7,457 nucleotides of DNA from Anaerolineae bacterium. GTDB lineage: Bacteria > Chloroflexota > Anaerolineae > B4-G1. The stretch lies in contig JAUWOI010000202.1 in NCBI GenBank assembly GCA_030612185.1, positions 1-7,457 on the forward strand, read 5' to 3'. The first letter of the stretch is position 1. Every line of letters starts with the position of its first letter. The notes under the pieces are model-generated. The model ran no database searches, was not told where the DNA came from, and worked only from the letters and a program-made list of their open reading frames with translations. The position numbers and the translations under genes were made by a program. This document shows positions 1 through 6,681 of this stretch, one piece after another.

Positions 1-15
1 TTTATCCGTTTGCTC

Positions 16-39
16 GGCCTGGATTGTCAAATCCAGGCT
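16..39. repeat. Palindrome 1 downstream of the operon
   Basis: The arms GCCTGGATT (17-25) and AATCCAGGC (30-38) pair perfectly around a GTCA loop, and a G-U pair at 16/39 extends the stem. No T-run follows on either strand, so it is not a textbook intrinsic terminator. It lies in the 185-nt stretch between the left edge and the last gene of the minus-strand operon. It may be a dispersed intergenic palindrome or a 3'-end RNA structure; the sequence alone does not decide. Confidence 0.55.
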
Positions 40-68
40 AAAGGGAGGCCAAACTCGCCCAATCTGGT

Positions 69-106
69 CTGTTCAGCCGCCGGATCTGGCGATCCGGCGG
101 GAGCAG
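69..106. repeat. Palindrome 2 downstream of the operon
   Basis: A perfect 10-bp stem, CCGCCGGATC (77-86) against GATCCGGCGG (91-100), closes a TGGC loop. After a two-base bulge (75-76) an outer 6-bp helix, 69-74 with 101-106 including one G-U pair, continues it. This is very stable and almost certainly folds in RNA. There is no U-tract. It resembles REP-like intergenic palindromes, but no second copy is present in the window to prove that. Confidence 0.6.
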
Positions 107-141
107 AATCGGTCTGGAATTATAAATGCGTTCGCCCTGCC

Positions 142-177
142 CAGAAACCGGGTTTTTCGGAAAAAACCCGGTTTCTG
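142..177 (-). terminator. 16-bp palindrome just after the operon's last stop codon; possible terminator or dispersed repeat
   Basis: The arm CAGAAACCGGGTTTTT (142-157) pairs perfectly with 162-177 around a CGGA loop, 16 bp without mismatch. It begins eight bases beyond the TAA of the operon's last gene (186-188), where a terminator is expected. However, its T-run is inside the stem rather than after it, so classical rho-independent release is doubtful. Alternatives are an mRNA 3'-end stabiliser or a copy of a widespread CAGAAACC/GGTTTCTG palindrome, which I recall from other bacterial intergenic regions without being able to check. Confidence 0.5.
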
Positions 178-185
178 CTGGTCTA

Positions 186-1418
186 TTACTCCCGTCGTCG
201 GGGCCTGGCTCCCACCATCAGCCGCAGGACCTCGACCTCAGTCATCACGCGATCTGACTGCTTCGCCACCTCCAGAATGCGCTGGATCATCTCGTCGCTG
301 GCTTCCAGGCCGTACTCGGCGAGTTGGTAACGCACATTGCTGACCCCGCTCATCGGCCCGATCTCAATCTTCTGGTAACGTCCGAGCAGCGCGGCGGGAA
401 CGGCCGAATAGACCCGATCGGCCACCCAATCGTCCCCCTTCTGCTGAGCCTTGTAGATCGCAGCCGCGTGGACGCCCGATGCAGTGCGGAAAGCATCTTG
501 ACCCACCACAGGGTGATTGGCAAGCACTGGTATATTGCACGCTCTGGCGACCATGCGGCAATACGGCAGAAGCCAGGCCAGATCGCGCTGGATGTATCCC
601 AGGAGTTGAAGGTTGGTCAGCAGCAGTTCCATCGAAGTGTTCCCCGTGCGCTCGCCAATGCCCAACGCGGTGGCGTGCAATCGGTCTGCACCGGCCTCGA
701 AGGCCGCGAGTGCGTTGATCAACGCCATGCCCAGGTCATTATGACCGTGCCAGTCAATGCCGATCCCGGGACCAACCAGTTCGCGCATGAAATGCACGAG
801 GCGCGCCGTTCCCTCAGGCGTGGCATGGCCGGCCGTGTCACACAGGCACACACGTTTGGCGCCGTGCTCGACGGCGGTCAGGTACAATTGGCGCAGGGCC
901 TCTGGATCGGCGCGGGTGGTGTCTTCGGTGACGAACATAACGGGCACATCATGCTTCACAGCAAAGTCTATAGCCTTGCGTGTGCGACGCAGCATGAGGG
1001 GCAGATCCCACCCCTCGGCGTAGCGGCGGATAGGGCTTGAGCCGATGAACAAACCCACGCCGACGCGGATGCCAACCCGTTGCGATATCTCAACGATGGG
1101 GGCAATGTCTGCAGGCAGTGTGCGCGCAGCGCAGTGGCACGCCAGGGGCAAGTGCCGATCCATGACTTCGCGTGCCATGATCAAACACTCTTCAGCGAAG
1201 CGCGATCCAGCCCCTGGAATCCCAAGATTCACGTCATCCACGCCCAACTGGGCCATCAGCGCCAGCAGACCGAGCTTGTCTGCCACGGATGGTTGGGTCA
1301 CAGAGGGTGACTGCAACCCATCTCGCAGCGTCTCATCCACGATTCCTACGGTCCTGGCCGGGGGGGCGCAGGGGCTCGTGTTCCAATCGTAGATTAACTC
1401 GCTTCTAGTGTCACTCAT
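186..1418 (-). CDS. Homocitrate/2-isopropylmalate/Re-citrate synthase-family enzyme, short form (DRE-TIM)
   Basis: This 410-residue protein belongs to the DRE-TIM metallolyase family that condenses acetyl-CoA with a 2-oxo acid. The N-terminal motif DETLRDGLQ (28-36) supplies the metal-binding Asp28 and catalytic Arg32. HGHND (224-228) gives the two metal-ligand histidines, and GIGERTGN (253-260) is the family glycine loop. SGVHAAA (314-320) and IGPMSG (353-358) lie in the linker region. The allosteric domain of full-length LeuA (about 510 residues) is absent. DGLQ replaces the common DGEQ, a detail shared with HMG-CoA lyases, but the remainder is synthase-like. ATG at 1418 is preferred over GTG at 1427 because AGGTG sits six bases upstream. 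It overlaps the aconitase stop as ATGAGTGA, suggesting translational coupling. With an aconitase partner, Re-type citrate synthase is attractive, as described in Dehalococcoides; isopropylmalate, citramalate or homocitrate synthase cannot be excluded. The family is certain; the substrate is not. Confidence 0.85.
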   Translation of the reverse strand: MSDTRSELIYDWNTSPCAPPARTVGIVDETLRDGLQSPSVTQPSVADKLGLLALMAQLGVDDVNLGIPGAGSRFAEECLIMAREVMDRHLPLACHCAARTLPADIAPIVEISQRVGIRVGVGLFIGSSPIRRYAEGWDLPLMLRRTRKAIDFAVKHDVPVMFVTEDTTRADPEALRQLYLTAVEHGAKRVCLCDTAGHATPEGTARLVHFMRELVGPGIGIDWHGHNDLGMALINALAAFEAGADRLHATALGIGERTGNTSMELLLTNLQLLGYIQRDLAWLLPYCRMVARACNIPVLANHPVVGQDAFRTASGVHAAAIYKAQQKGDDWVADRVYSAVPAALLGRYQKIEIGPMSGVSNVRYQLAEYGLEASDEMIQRILEVAKQSDRVMTEVEVLRLMVGARPRRRE

Positions 1419-3339
1419 GTTCATCACCTTTGTTGCGCGCGTAGTTCAATAGTCCACCGGCGAGGAGGATTTGGATCTGGCGCGACGTGAGTTCGTAGGT
1501 CGCATCGAAGGTTACGCCCTGCGTTCGGTTGCGGATGCTGACCGGGCAGCCGGTATGGAGACATTCGTACAGCCCGATGATCTCCCACTCATGGCCCACT
1601 CGAATTCCATCATAGGCCGTGGGGTCAACAAAGATGAGGGGCAGGATACCGAAGTTGACCAGATTGGCCTGATGTATGCGGGCATAGGATTTGGCGACGA
1701 CGGCCCGTAGCCCCAGCACCAGTGGACCTTGTACAGCGTGTTCCCGAGAAGAGCCGAGGCCATAATTGTGGCCGGCCACGAAAAAGCCGCCGCCCCACTC
1801 ACGGGCACGCGCAGGGAAGCCAGGGTCTATCCGGCTAAACGTTAAGTCACCCATAGCCATGATGTTGGCACAAGCGGCAATAGTCTCAGGCTTGGCAGGC
1901 ATGATGTGGTCTGTGGTGATGTCGTCGCCCAACACAATCAACACGCGCCCCCGGAGTTCATCGGAGAGTGGAGTTACCGCTGGTAGCGGGGTGTGATGAG
2001 CCCCGCGGACAATCTCGACAGTGGCACGATCCACAGGAGGAGGCACAATTTCATACACGTCAGGGTAGCGAGAGGGTGGCTCAATGTGGGGAGGAATGCC
2101 CAGATCGCGAGGGTCAGTGATCACTCCGGTCAGCGCCGACGCTGCTGCAACGGCCGGGCTGCACAGGTAGACCTGGTCGCCAACTACCCCCGAACGGCCA
2201 GGAAAGTTGCGGGGATAAGTGCGCAAGGAGACCGCGCCCGCTGGCGGTTCGAGCACCAGCCCCAGGCATGGGCCACAACAAGGCTCCAGGATACGCACTC
2301 CAGCCGCAATGAGGTCGCCTAGTTCGCCGGATGTAGCCAGCAAGTGGTACACCTGCCTGGTTCCTGGCGTCACAGCCAGCGTAACTTGGGGCGGAACACG
2401 TTGCCCGCGCAGCATACGAGCGACTAGCGCCAGGTCCTCATAACTGCCATTGGTACAACTGCCTACGACGGCCTGGTCCACCAGTGTGCCAGCCACCTCC
2501 CGCACCGGTACCACGTTGCCAGGGCTGCCCGGCAGGGCTACCAAGGGCTCAATGGTGGAGAGATCGAGCCGCACCTGCTCATCGTAGGTGGCATCGGGAT
2601 CCGGACGCAGGCGACGGAAGTCGGCCTCACGGCCTTGAGCGACCAGGTAACGCCGGACTTGCTCGTCGGACGGGAAGATCGAGGTCGTGAGTTCCAATTC
2701 CGCGCCCACTGAGGTGATGGTGACACGTTCTGACACGCTGAGAGTGGCGACCCCCGGCCCTGTGAACTCGGCCGCCTTGCCAACTCCCCACCGTGTGCCC
2801 AGACGGCGCAGCAGTTCCAGGATCACGTCTTTGGCACTGACCCAGGGGCGGAGTTCGCCGCTCAACTCGATCCCCACGACGGCTGGCATACGCACGTGGT
2901 AGCGGGCAGTGGCCATAGCGACGGCCACTTCCAGCCCTCCTGCCCCAATCGCCACCGACCCAATGGCTCCTGCTGTTGGCGTATGGCTGTCGGCCCCTAA
3001 CAGCAATGCGCCAGGCCGGGCAAAGTGTGCCAGAAAGAGCAGGTGACAGATGCCGCTGCCAGGTGGAGAGTAACAAAGCCCGTAGCGGGCTGCCATCGTG
3101 CGCAGATAGTGATGGTCAGCGGCGTTCTCCGAGCGTACCTGGGGGGTGCCGTGGTCCACCAGTGACACGGCCTGCAGGCCAGGTGCCAGTGGCAATCCCA
3201 AGGCTTCGAACTGAAGATAAGCGGTCAAGCCTGTGGCATCTTCGGTGAGGGTCTGGTCAACCCGAAGGAGTATCTCGCTATTGGGAGAAAGTTCGCCGTC
3301 AAGCAGATGATCGGCTATAAGTTTGTGCATCAGGTTCAT
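1411..3339 (-). CDS. Aconitate hydratase-family [4Fe-4S] enzyme, single-chain Aquifex type
   Basis: This 642-residue protein fuses the large [4Fe-4S] domain and the C-terminal swivel domain in one chain. It would interconvert citrate and isocitrate, or a homologous malate-type acid, via dehydration and rehydration. Substrate and cluster motifs run in order: VDHGTPQ (61-67), ADSHTPTAG (116-124), SCTNGS with cluster Cys295 (294-299), and CCGPCLG with Cys355 and Cys358. The swivel domain has DDITTDHIMPAK (472-483) and YGLGSSREHA (526-535), where the GSSRE loop carries the catalytic serine and substrate-binding arginine. YGxGSSREHA looks more like aconitase than LeuD, favouring citrate. The start at 3339 has GAGG 11 bases upstream. 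A longer reading frame reaches 3792, but its extra 151 residues only shadow the preceding synthase and have no family resemblance. It follows that gene by 19 nt and overlaps the next by 8 nt. ATG 3330 is an alternative start. Confidence 0.9.
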   Translation of the reverse strand: MNLMHKLIADHLLDGELSPNSEILLRVDQTLTEDATGLTAYLQFEALGLPLAPGLQAVSLVDHGTPQVRSENAADHHYLRTMAARYGLCYSPPGSGICHLLFLAHFARPGALLLGADSHTPTAGAIGSVAIGAGGLEVAVAMATARYHVRMPAVVGIELSGELRPWVSAKDVILELLRRLGTRWGVGKAAEFTGPGVATLSVSERVTITSVGAELELTTSIFPSDEQVRRYLVAQGREADFRRLRPDPDATYDEQVRLDLSTIEPLVALPGSPGNVVPVREVAGTLVDQAVVGSCTNGSYEDLALVARMLRGQRVPPQVTLAVTPGTRQVYHLLATSGELGDLIAAGVRILEPCCGPCLGLVLEPPAGAVSLRTYPRNFPGRSGVVGDQVYLCSPAVAAASALTGVITDPRDLGIPPHIEPPSRYPDVYEIVPPPVDRATVEIVRGAHHTPLPAVTPLSDELRGRVLIVLGDDITTDHIMPAKPETIAACANIMAMGDLTFSRIDPGFPARAREWGGGFFVAGHNYGLGSSREHAVQGPLVLGLRAVVAKSYARIHQANLVNFGILPLIFVDPTAYDGIRVGHEWEIIGLYECLHTGCPVSIRNRTQGVTFDATYELTSRQIQILLAGGLLNYARNKGDEHE

Positions 3340-3358
3340 GGCAGCGTGTACCTCGGAA

Positions 3359-4498
3359 TCACCGTTCGCGGCTGAGGAGCATTTGCGCCAGTTCGTGGAG
3401 CGCCAGGGCGGCTGGGCCATGCAGATTCGCCTGGTCCAGCGCGGCCAGTGCCTGGGCATGAAACTCTTGCGCCAGTCGTTCAGCGTATTCGCGGCTATCT
3501 GTCTCTCGCAGCAACTCCGTGGCGCGGTGGACATCGGCTGTTGAGAGCGTCTCCTGTGCCAGTAGCGCGCGTAGTTCCGCGCTTTGTTCCAGGCCGTGGA
3601 GGATAGGGAGCGACTTCTTGCGCCGGGCGATGTCGGCGCCAGCGGGCTTGCCGGTGACGATCGGATCGCCCCAGATGCCCAGGACGTCGTCGCGCATCTG
3701 GAAAGCCAGCCCCAGGTGATGGCCGAAGGTGCGCAGGCTCTTACATTGGGCATCTGGGGCAGCGGCGACGAGGCTGCCCATCTCGCAGGCACATGCCACC
3801 AGCGCCCCGGTTTTTCCCTCGACCATCGTCAGGTAATCTGCGATGGAGATGCTATCGCGGCTCTCGAAGCCGATGTCAAGATACTGGCCGCCAGTAAGGG
3901 CCAGGCAAGTACGGTTGAAAAGATGAAGGGCTGTCACGACCGTCGTAGCAGGCACGGTTCCCTTCGACAGGCTCAGGGCAGGCTCCTTCGACAGGCTCCC
4001 CTCGACTACGCTCGGGGCAGGCAGGGCAGGCTCCTTCGACCCTTCGGCTCCGCTCAGGGCAGGCAGGCTCAGGGCACCGCGCTCGGAGAGCCGCAGCAGG
4101 GCCAGTTGAGCCAGCGCGAACAGCACATCCCCGGCGTTGATCGCCTGAGCCTCCCCCCACAATGCCCAGATGGTGGAGCGACCACGGCGAGTCTTATCCT
4201 GGTCCTCGACATCGTCGTGGATGAGGGAGAAGTTGTGCATAAGTTCGAGGGCGGCTGCGGCGGGCAGTGCCTGCTCCCAATCGCCACCACAGGCTTCACA
4301 GGCAAGAAGGCAGAGCACGGGGCGCACGCGCTTGCCGGTTCGCCCCTGGCAGGGGTTGAACGCCGCGTCGGCCCAGCCCATGTGGTAGCGCAGCATGCCG
4401 AAGAGTCCGGCGTAGCGCGGGTCGGCGGTCTGGACGACGGCGCGCATTTCCGCCTCGAGCGGCGGTAGATAGCGGTTGAAGAATGTTTTGAGCGACAT
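3359..4498 (-). CDS. Polyprenyl (farnesyl/geranylgeranyl) diphosphate synthase with repeat-derived insertion
   Basis: This 379-residue trans-prenyltransferase adds IPP units to an allylic diphosphate. GKRVRP (55-60) binds IPP diphosphate. HDDVED (94-99) is the first Asp-rich motif and is followed by TRRG (103-106). LTGGQYLDI (201-209) and GKTGAL (228-233) are conserved, and QMRDDVLG (267-274) is the second Asp-rich motif. ARRKKSLPIL (291-300) replaces the usual GKxTLP segment. All catalytic residues look intact. Residues 140-179 are not family sequence: they encode a 40-residue repeat array in a variable inter-helix loop. Without it the protein would be about 339 residues, a normal length. 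The chain length of the product is not evident. The start follows a 48-nt gap after the upstream gene and has no good Shine-Dalgarno; the nearest GGAGG lies more than 20 bases away, so coupling or leaderless-like initiation is possible. The stop is 19 nt before the aconitase gene. Confidence 0.93.
   Translation of the reverse strand: MSLKTFFNRYLPPLEAEMRAVVQTADPRYAGLFGMLRYHMGWADAAFNPCQGRTGKRVRPVLCLLACEACGGDWEQALPAAAALELMHNFSLIHDDVEDQDKTRRGRSTIWALWGEAQAINAGDVLFALAQLALLRLSERGALSLPALSGAEGSKEPALPAPSVVEGSLSKEPALSLSKGTVPATTVVTALHLFNRTCLALTGGQYLDIGFESRDSISIADYLTMVEGKTGALVACACEMGSLVAAAPDAQCKSLRTFGHHLGLAFQMRDDVLGIWGDPIVTGKPAGADIARRKKSLPILHGLEQSAELRALLAQETLSTADVHRATELLRETDSREYAERLAQEFHAQALAALDQANLHGPAALALHELAQMLLSRER
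3999..4022. repeat. Nested 24-bp repeat unit, PSVVEG variant
   Basis: This unit carries the imperfect palindrome CCCCTCGACTACGCTCGGGG (3998-4017) followed by CAGG. It interrupts base unit 2 after CCTTCGACAGGCTC. Deleting exactly these 24 bases restores a perfect second copy of unit 1. On the minus strand it encodes PAPSVVEG (residues 160-167) between EPAL and SLSK. The boundary is ambiguous by one C (3998-4021 is equivalent). The site of entry is immediately before a CAGG. Confidence 0.85.
4041..4064. repeat. Nested 24-bp repeat unit, LSGAEG variant
   Basis: This unit carries the imperfect palindrome CCCTTCGGCTCCGCTCAGGG (4040-4059) followed by CAGG. It interrupts base unit 3 after CCTTCGAC; its removal leaves CCTTCGACAGGCTCAGGG, the same 18 bases that open unit 1. 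It encodes PALSGAEG (residues 146-153) between GALSL and SK. As in the other nested unit, entry is directly before a CAGG and the boundary is ambiguous by a single C. Confidence 0.85.
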
Positions 4499-4546
4499 TG
4501 TGCTTGATGCTGGATGCCTGGCCCTCCGTCAGATTTGGCGTCGGTG

Positions 4547-5545
4547 TCAGGTCGCTTGTGCCAACACTCCACTTTGGTATGCTGGGCGAGCCAGATACCT
4601 GTAGTACCAGGCAAGCCAGCGATTGGACCAGCCAAACAGTTTAGTATCGCGTATGATCTTCCTGACCTGATCACGGTTCATTTTTGCTCCGGCAAGAAGC
4701 ACATTGACGTTATCTCGGCTGAGCGCCAGCGTTTTCACTGCGAAAAAGTAGGGCCACATGCAGGCCAGCCGAATGCGGTGTTGGCGGCGCGGAAAGGCCA
4801 CAATATAGCTGGTCCCATACCGCAGATGGCGCTCCGCCTTGTCGGCCAACATATCTACGACCTTCAAGGCCAATTCTGCGTTTGCGGGGTCAAAGAGCCC
4901 GTCACGGGTCAGGCCAACCTGTTCGTAAAAGGTGCGTGGCACAAAGACCCAGCCTCGCTCGTAATCCTTGCGCATCCCCCGGATCACATTGACTGTTTGC
5001 AGAGCCAGCCCAAACTCCCGTGCCTGGGGCATCAGTTGCGCTTTGCACCTGCGGATAGTGGGCGAGTACCAGGCAAAAACGTCGGTCAGCAAATAGCCCA
5101 CCCGACCCGCTACCTGGTGCATATAGTCATCCAGCGCTTCCTCATCCTCTACGAAGGGGCCATGCGCCTGCCAGCGGGCCATACCCAGCGAGGTCCCAAT
5201 CACATGCAGTCTGATGGCCTCTTGAATCTCGGAGGGGAACCGGTCAAGTTGCTCAATGATCTCACCGGCGTGTTGGGCGACGTAAACCTCGGGGGCTCTA
5301 TGGTCCAGGTCAGAAACACGAGCGGTCAGGTTTCCTGGTGATACCTCCCTGCTTAACACGCGCGCCCACAGACGGAGCAGTTGGACTTTGCGTTCGACTT
5401 CCATTGCTTCATGGTCTTCCAGACAATCGGAGACGCGAAAAAGCAGATAAGAAATGGTCAGGATGTCTCGCAAGGTGCGCGGCAACTGTTCGACAGATAA
5501 TGCAAAAGTGCGGCTGACCTGGCGCAGCATCTCGTATTGGTTCAT
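4547..5545 (-). CDS. Squalene/phytoene synthase-family protein with altered second Asp-rich motif
   Basis: This 332-residue protein is of the class that joins two prenyl diphosphates head to head, to squalene from farnesyl or to phytoene from geranylgeranyl diphosphate. The N-terminus has VSRTFALSVEQLP (10-22). The first Asp-rich motif is intact as SDCLED (39-44). YMHQVAGRVGYLLTDVF (141-157) is the family Y-x-H/Y-VAG-VG helix. The second motif, normally DxxED after N-I-x-R, reads NVIRGMRKD (186-194), so its first Asp is Gly190 and its Glu is Lys193; only Asp194 remains. RIRLACMWPYFFAVKTL (257-273) looks squalene-synthase-like, but I see no C-terminal membrane anchor. The start is ATG 5545, with AAGGAG about 12 bases upstream; the longer reading to 5671 overlaps the isomerase gene and adds nothing family-like. 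Flanking isomerase and prenyl synthase genes support isoprenoid assembly. Whether it makes squalene, phytoene or something else is open. Confidence 0.85.
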   Translation of the reverse strand: MNQYEMLRQVSRTFALSVEQLPRTLRDILTISYLLFRVSDCLEDHEAMEVERKVQLLRLWARVLSREVSPGNLTARVSDLDHRAPEVYVAQHAGEIIEQLDRFPSEIQEAIRLHVIGTSLGMARWQAHGPFVEDEEALDDYMHQVAGRVGYLLTDVFAWYSPTIRRCKAQLMPQAREFGLALQTVNVIRGMRKDYERGWVFVPRTFYEQVGLTRDGLFDPANAELALKVVDMLADKAERHLRYGTSYIVAFPRRQHRIRLACMWPYFFAVKTLALSRDNVNVLLAGAKMNRDQVRKIIRDTKLFGWSNRWLAWYYRYLARPAYQSGVLAQAT

Positions 5546-5606
5546 GGGGCTTATGTTCTCCTTGCCTTCAGTATGCCAGGCGGCATAAATACGATCAGGA
5601 CCATGG

Positions 5607-6629
5607 TTACGGCCCGGTGGGAATGATGGGAGCGCGCCGGAGCGCCGGAATGTCGGCAGCGCCGGCGGCAAACATGGTGACGCGCAACTGCGTCACGAGT
5701 ACCGCGATGAGTTCGGCTACGGCAGTAGTGGACTGGCTGGCGGCACGTAGGAACGGCCCGGCAATACCACACGCGGCTGCGCCGAGAGCGATGGCCTTGG
5801 CTATCTGGATGCCGTCACGAATGCCCCCGCTGGCGATGATGGGCAGGCCGGGCGCACCTCGACGGGCCAGCAGCAGGCTTTCGGCGGTGGGGATGCCCCA
5901 GTCTGCGAAGGCCGCCGCCACATGCCGTTGGCGCTCGGTCGCGGCACGGTGCATCTCCACCTGGCTCCACGAAACACCCCCAGCGCCGGCGACGTCAATC
6001 GCCGCTACGCCGGCATCCGCCAGTTGGCGGGCTACCTGCTCAGAGATGCCCCAGCCCACCTCCTTGACGACCACCGGTACCTCCAAGACCTGGCAGACCG
6101 ATTCGATTCTGGATAGCAGCCCGGCGAAATCGGTCTCGCCCTCGGGCTGGAGCGCCTCCTGCAGCGGGTTGAGGTGCAGAATAAGGGCATCGGCTTCCAC
6201 CATTTCGACAGCGCGGCGACATTCGTCTGGGCCATAGCCATAGTTCAGTTGCACCGCGCCCAGATTAGCCAGCAGGAGGATATCGGGAGCGATGTGGCGT
6301 ACGCGGTAGGTGTCTGCCAGGGCAGGGTCTTCGACAGCGGCGCGTTGCGAGCCCAGCCCCATCCCGACGCCGGCAGCCTGGGCCGCTTCTGCCAACCGTT
6401 GATTGATCGCGCTGGCTTCTGGCGTGCCACCGGTCATCGAAGAGATGAGGAGTGGGACCGCCAACGGCTTGTCCAGCAGTGTTGTAGAAGTGTCCACGTC
6501 TTCGAGGCTGAAGCCTGGCAGCGCGCAGTGGGCGAAGCGGTAAGACTCAAAGCCGGTGGAGACATGCTTGAAGTTTACGTCCTCTTGCAGGTTGATGCGG
6601 ATGTGGGCGGACTTGCGCTGTTGGTGCAT
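5607..6629 (-). CDS. fni: Type 2 isopentenyl-diphosphate delta-isomerase (FMN-dependent)
   Basis: This 340-residue cytosolic TIM-barrel flavoenzyme interconverts IPP and DMAPP, supplying the allylic starter for the prenyl synthase two genes downstream. The full set of family motifs is present: RKSAHIRI (5-12), TGFESYRF (25-32), LISSMTGGT (61-69), GLGSQR (91-96), ANLGAVQL (121-128), HLNPLQE (152-158) with the catalytic Gln157 and metal-binding Glu158, VVKEVGWG (187-194), [10 protein letters not shown] (212-221) and IASGGIRDG (265-273). The length is typical. The start at ATG 6629 matches the family N-terminus; AAGGAG lies only three bases upstream, a tight but usable spacing. It is the first gene of the operon, about 46 nt behind a good promoter. 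The next gene starts 61 nt after its stop; that gap holds a small hairpin, TATGCC/GGCATA (5572-5587). A type 2 enzyme works with either the MEP or mevalonate route. Confidence 0.95.
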   Translation of the reverse strand: MHQQRKSAHIRINLQEDVNFKHVSTGFESYRFAHCALPGFSLEDVDTSTTLLDKPLAVPLLISSMTGGTPEASAINQRLAEAAQAAGVGMGLGSQRAAVEDPALADTYRVRHIAPDILLLANLGAVQLNYGYGPDECRRAVEMVEADALILHLNPLQEALQPEGETDFAGLLSRIESVCQVLEVPVVVKEVGWGISEQVARQLADAGVAAIDVAGAGGVSWSQVEMHRAATERQRHVAAAFADWGIPTAESLLLARRGAPGLPIIASGGIRDGIQIAKAIALGAAACGIAGPFLRAASQSTTAVAELIAVLVTQLRVTMFAAGAADIPALRRAPIIPTGP

Positions 6630-6681
6630 GCGCTCCTTCGTAACCTGAGACGCCGGTCAGTGTTCTTTATGACAGACGTCT

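Larger units (their letters stand above)
3961..4080. repeat. In-frame array of five 24-bp palindrome-type units inside the synthase gene
   Basis: Three base units begin CCTTCGACAGGCTCAGGG on the plus strand. Unit 1 is uninterrupted at 3961-3984. Unit 2 is 3985-3998 joined to 4023-4032 and is identical to unit 1 once the intervening 24 bp are removed. Unit 3 is 4033-4040 joined to 4065-4080 and matches over its first 20 bases. Each unit encodes eight residues on the minus strand: RGALSLSK, then EPALSLSK twice. The total is 120 bp or 40 codons with no stop and no frame change. The units resemble a dispersed repeat known to me from environmental genomes, whose translations (LSLSKG, PSVVEG, LSGAEG) appear in many unrelated proteins. 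No other copy is visible in this window. Confidence 0.9.

Noticed and set aside
324..1040. Plus-strand open frame of 238 codons opposite the LeuA-like gene
   Set aside because: Antisense shadow with no family resemblance, while the minus strand carries catalytic motifs over the same bases.
3340..3792. Upstream extension of the aconitase reading frame by 151 residues
   Set aside because: It lies antiframe-free but out of frame within the polyprenyl synthase gene, is Arg/Ser/Trp-rich without family similarity, and the aconitase N-terminus and a GAGG ribosome site begin at 3339.
3961..4080. CRISPR-like array or simple tandem repeat
   Set aside because: There are no unique spacers, the 24-bp units are adjacent or nested, and the array lies in frame within a gene. 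Simple slippage cannot explain the unlike units inside two copies.
3584..4468. Long plus-strand open frame (294 codons) opposite the polyprenyl synthase
   Set aside because: It is an antisense shadow of a strongly supported gene; no recognisable domain, and its Arg/Gln/Gly-rich stretch is just the repeat array read backwards.
4514..5341. Plus-strand open frame of 275 codons opposite the squalene/phytoene synthase relative
   Set aside because: Antisense shadow in GC-rich DNA with no domain signature; the minus-strand gene has clear motifs throughout.
5572..5587. Small hairpin TATGCC/GGCATA between isomerase and synthase genes as an attenuator
   Set aside because: Only six base pairs with no U-tract; expected by chance often enough that no function is claimed.
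5546..5671. 42-residue N-terminal extension of the squalene/phytoene synthase relative
   Set aside because: It overlaps the end of the isomerase gene, has no family match, and ATG 5545 begins the conserved region with AAGGAG upstream.
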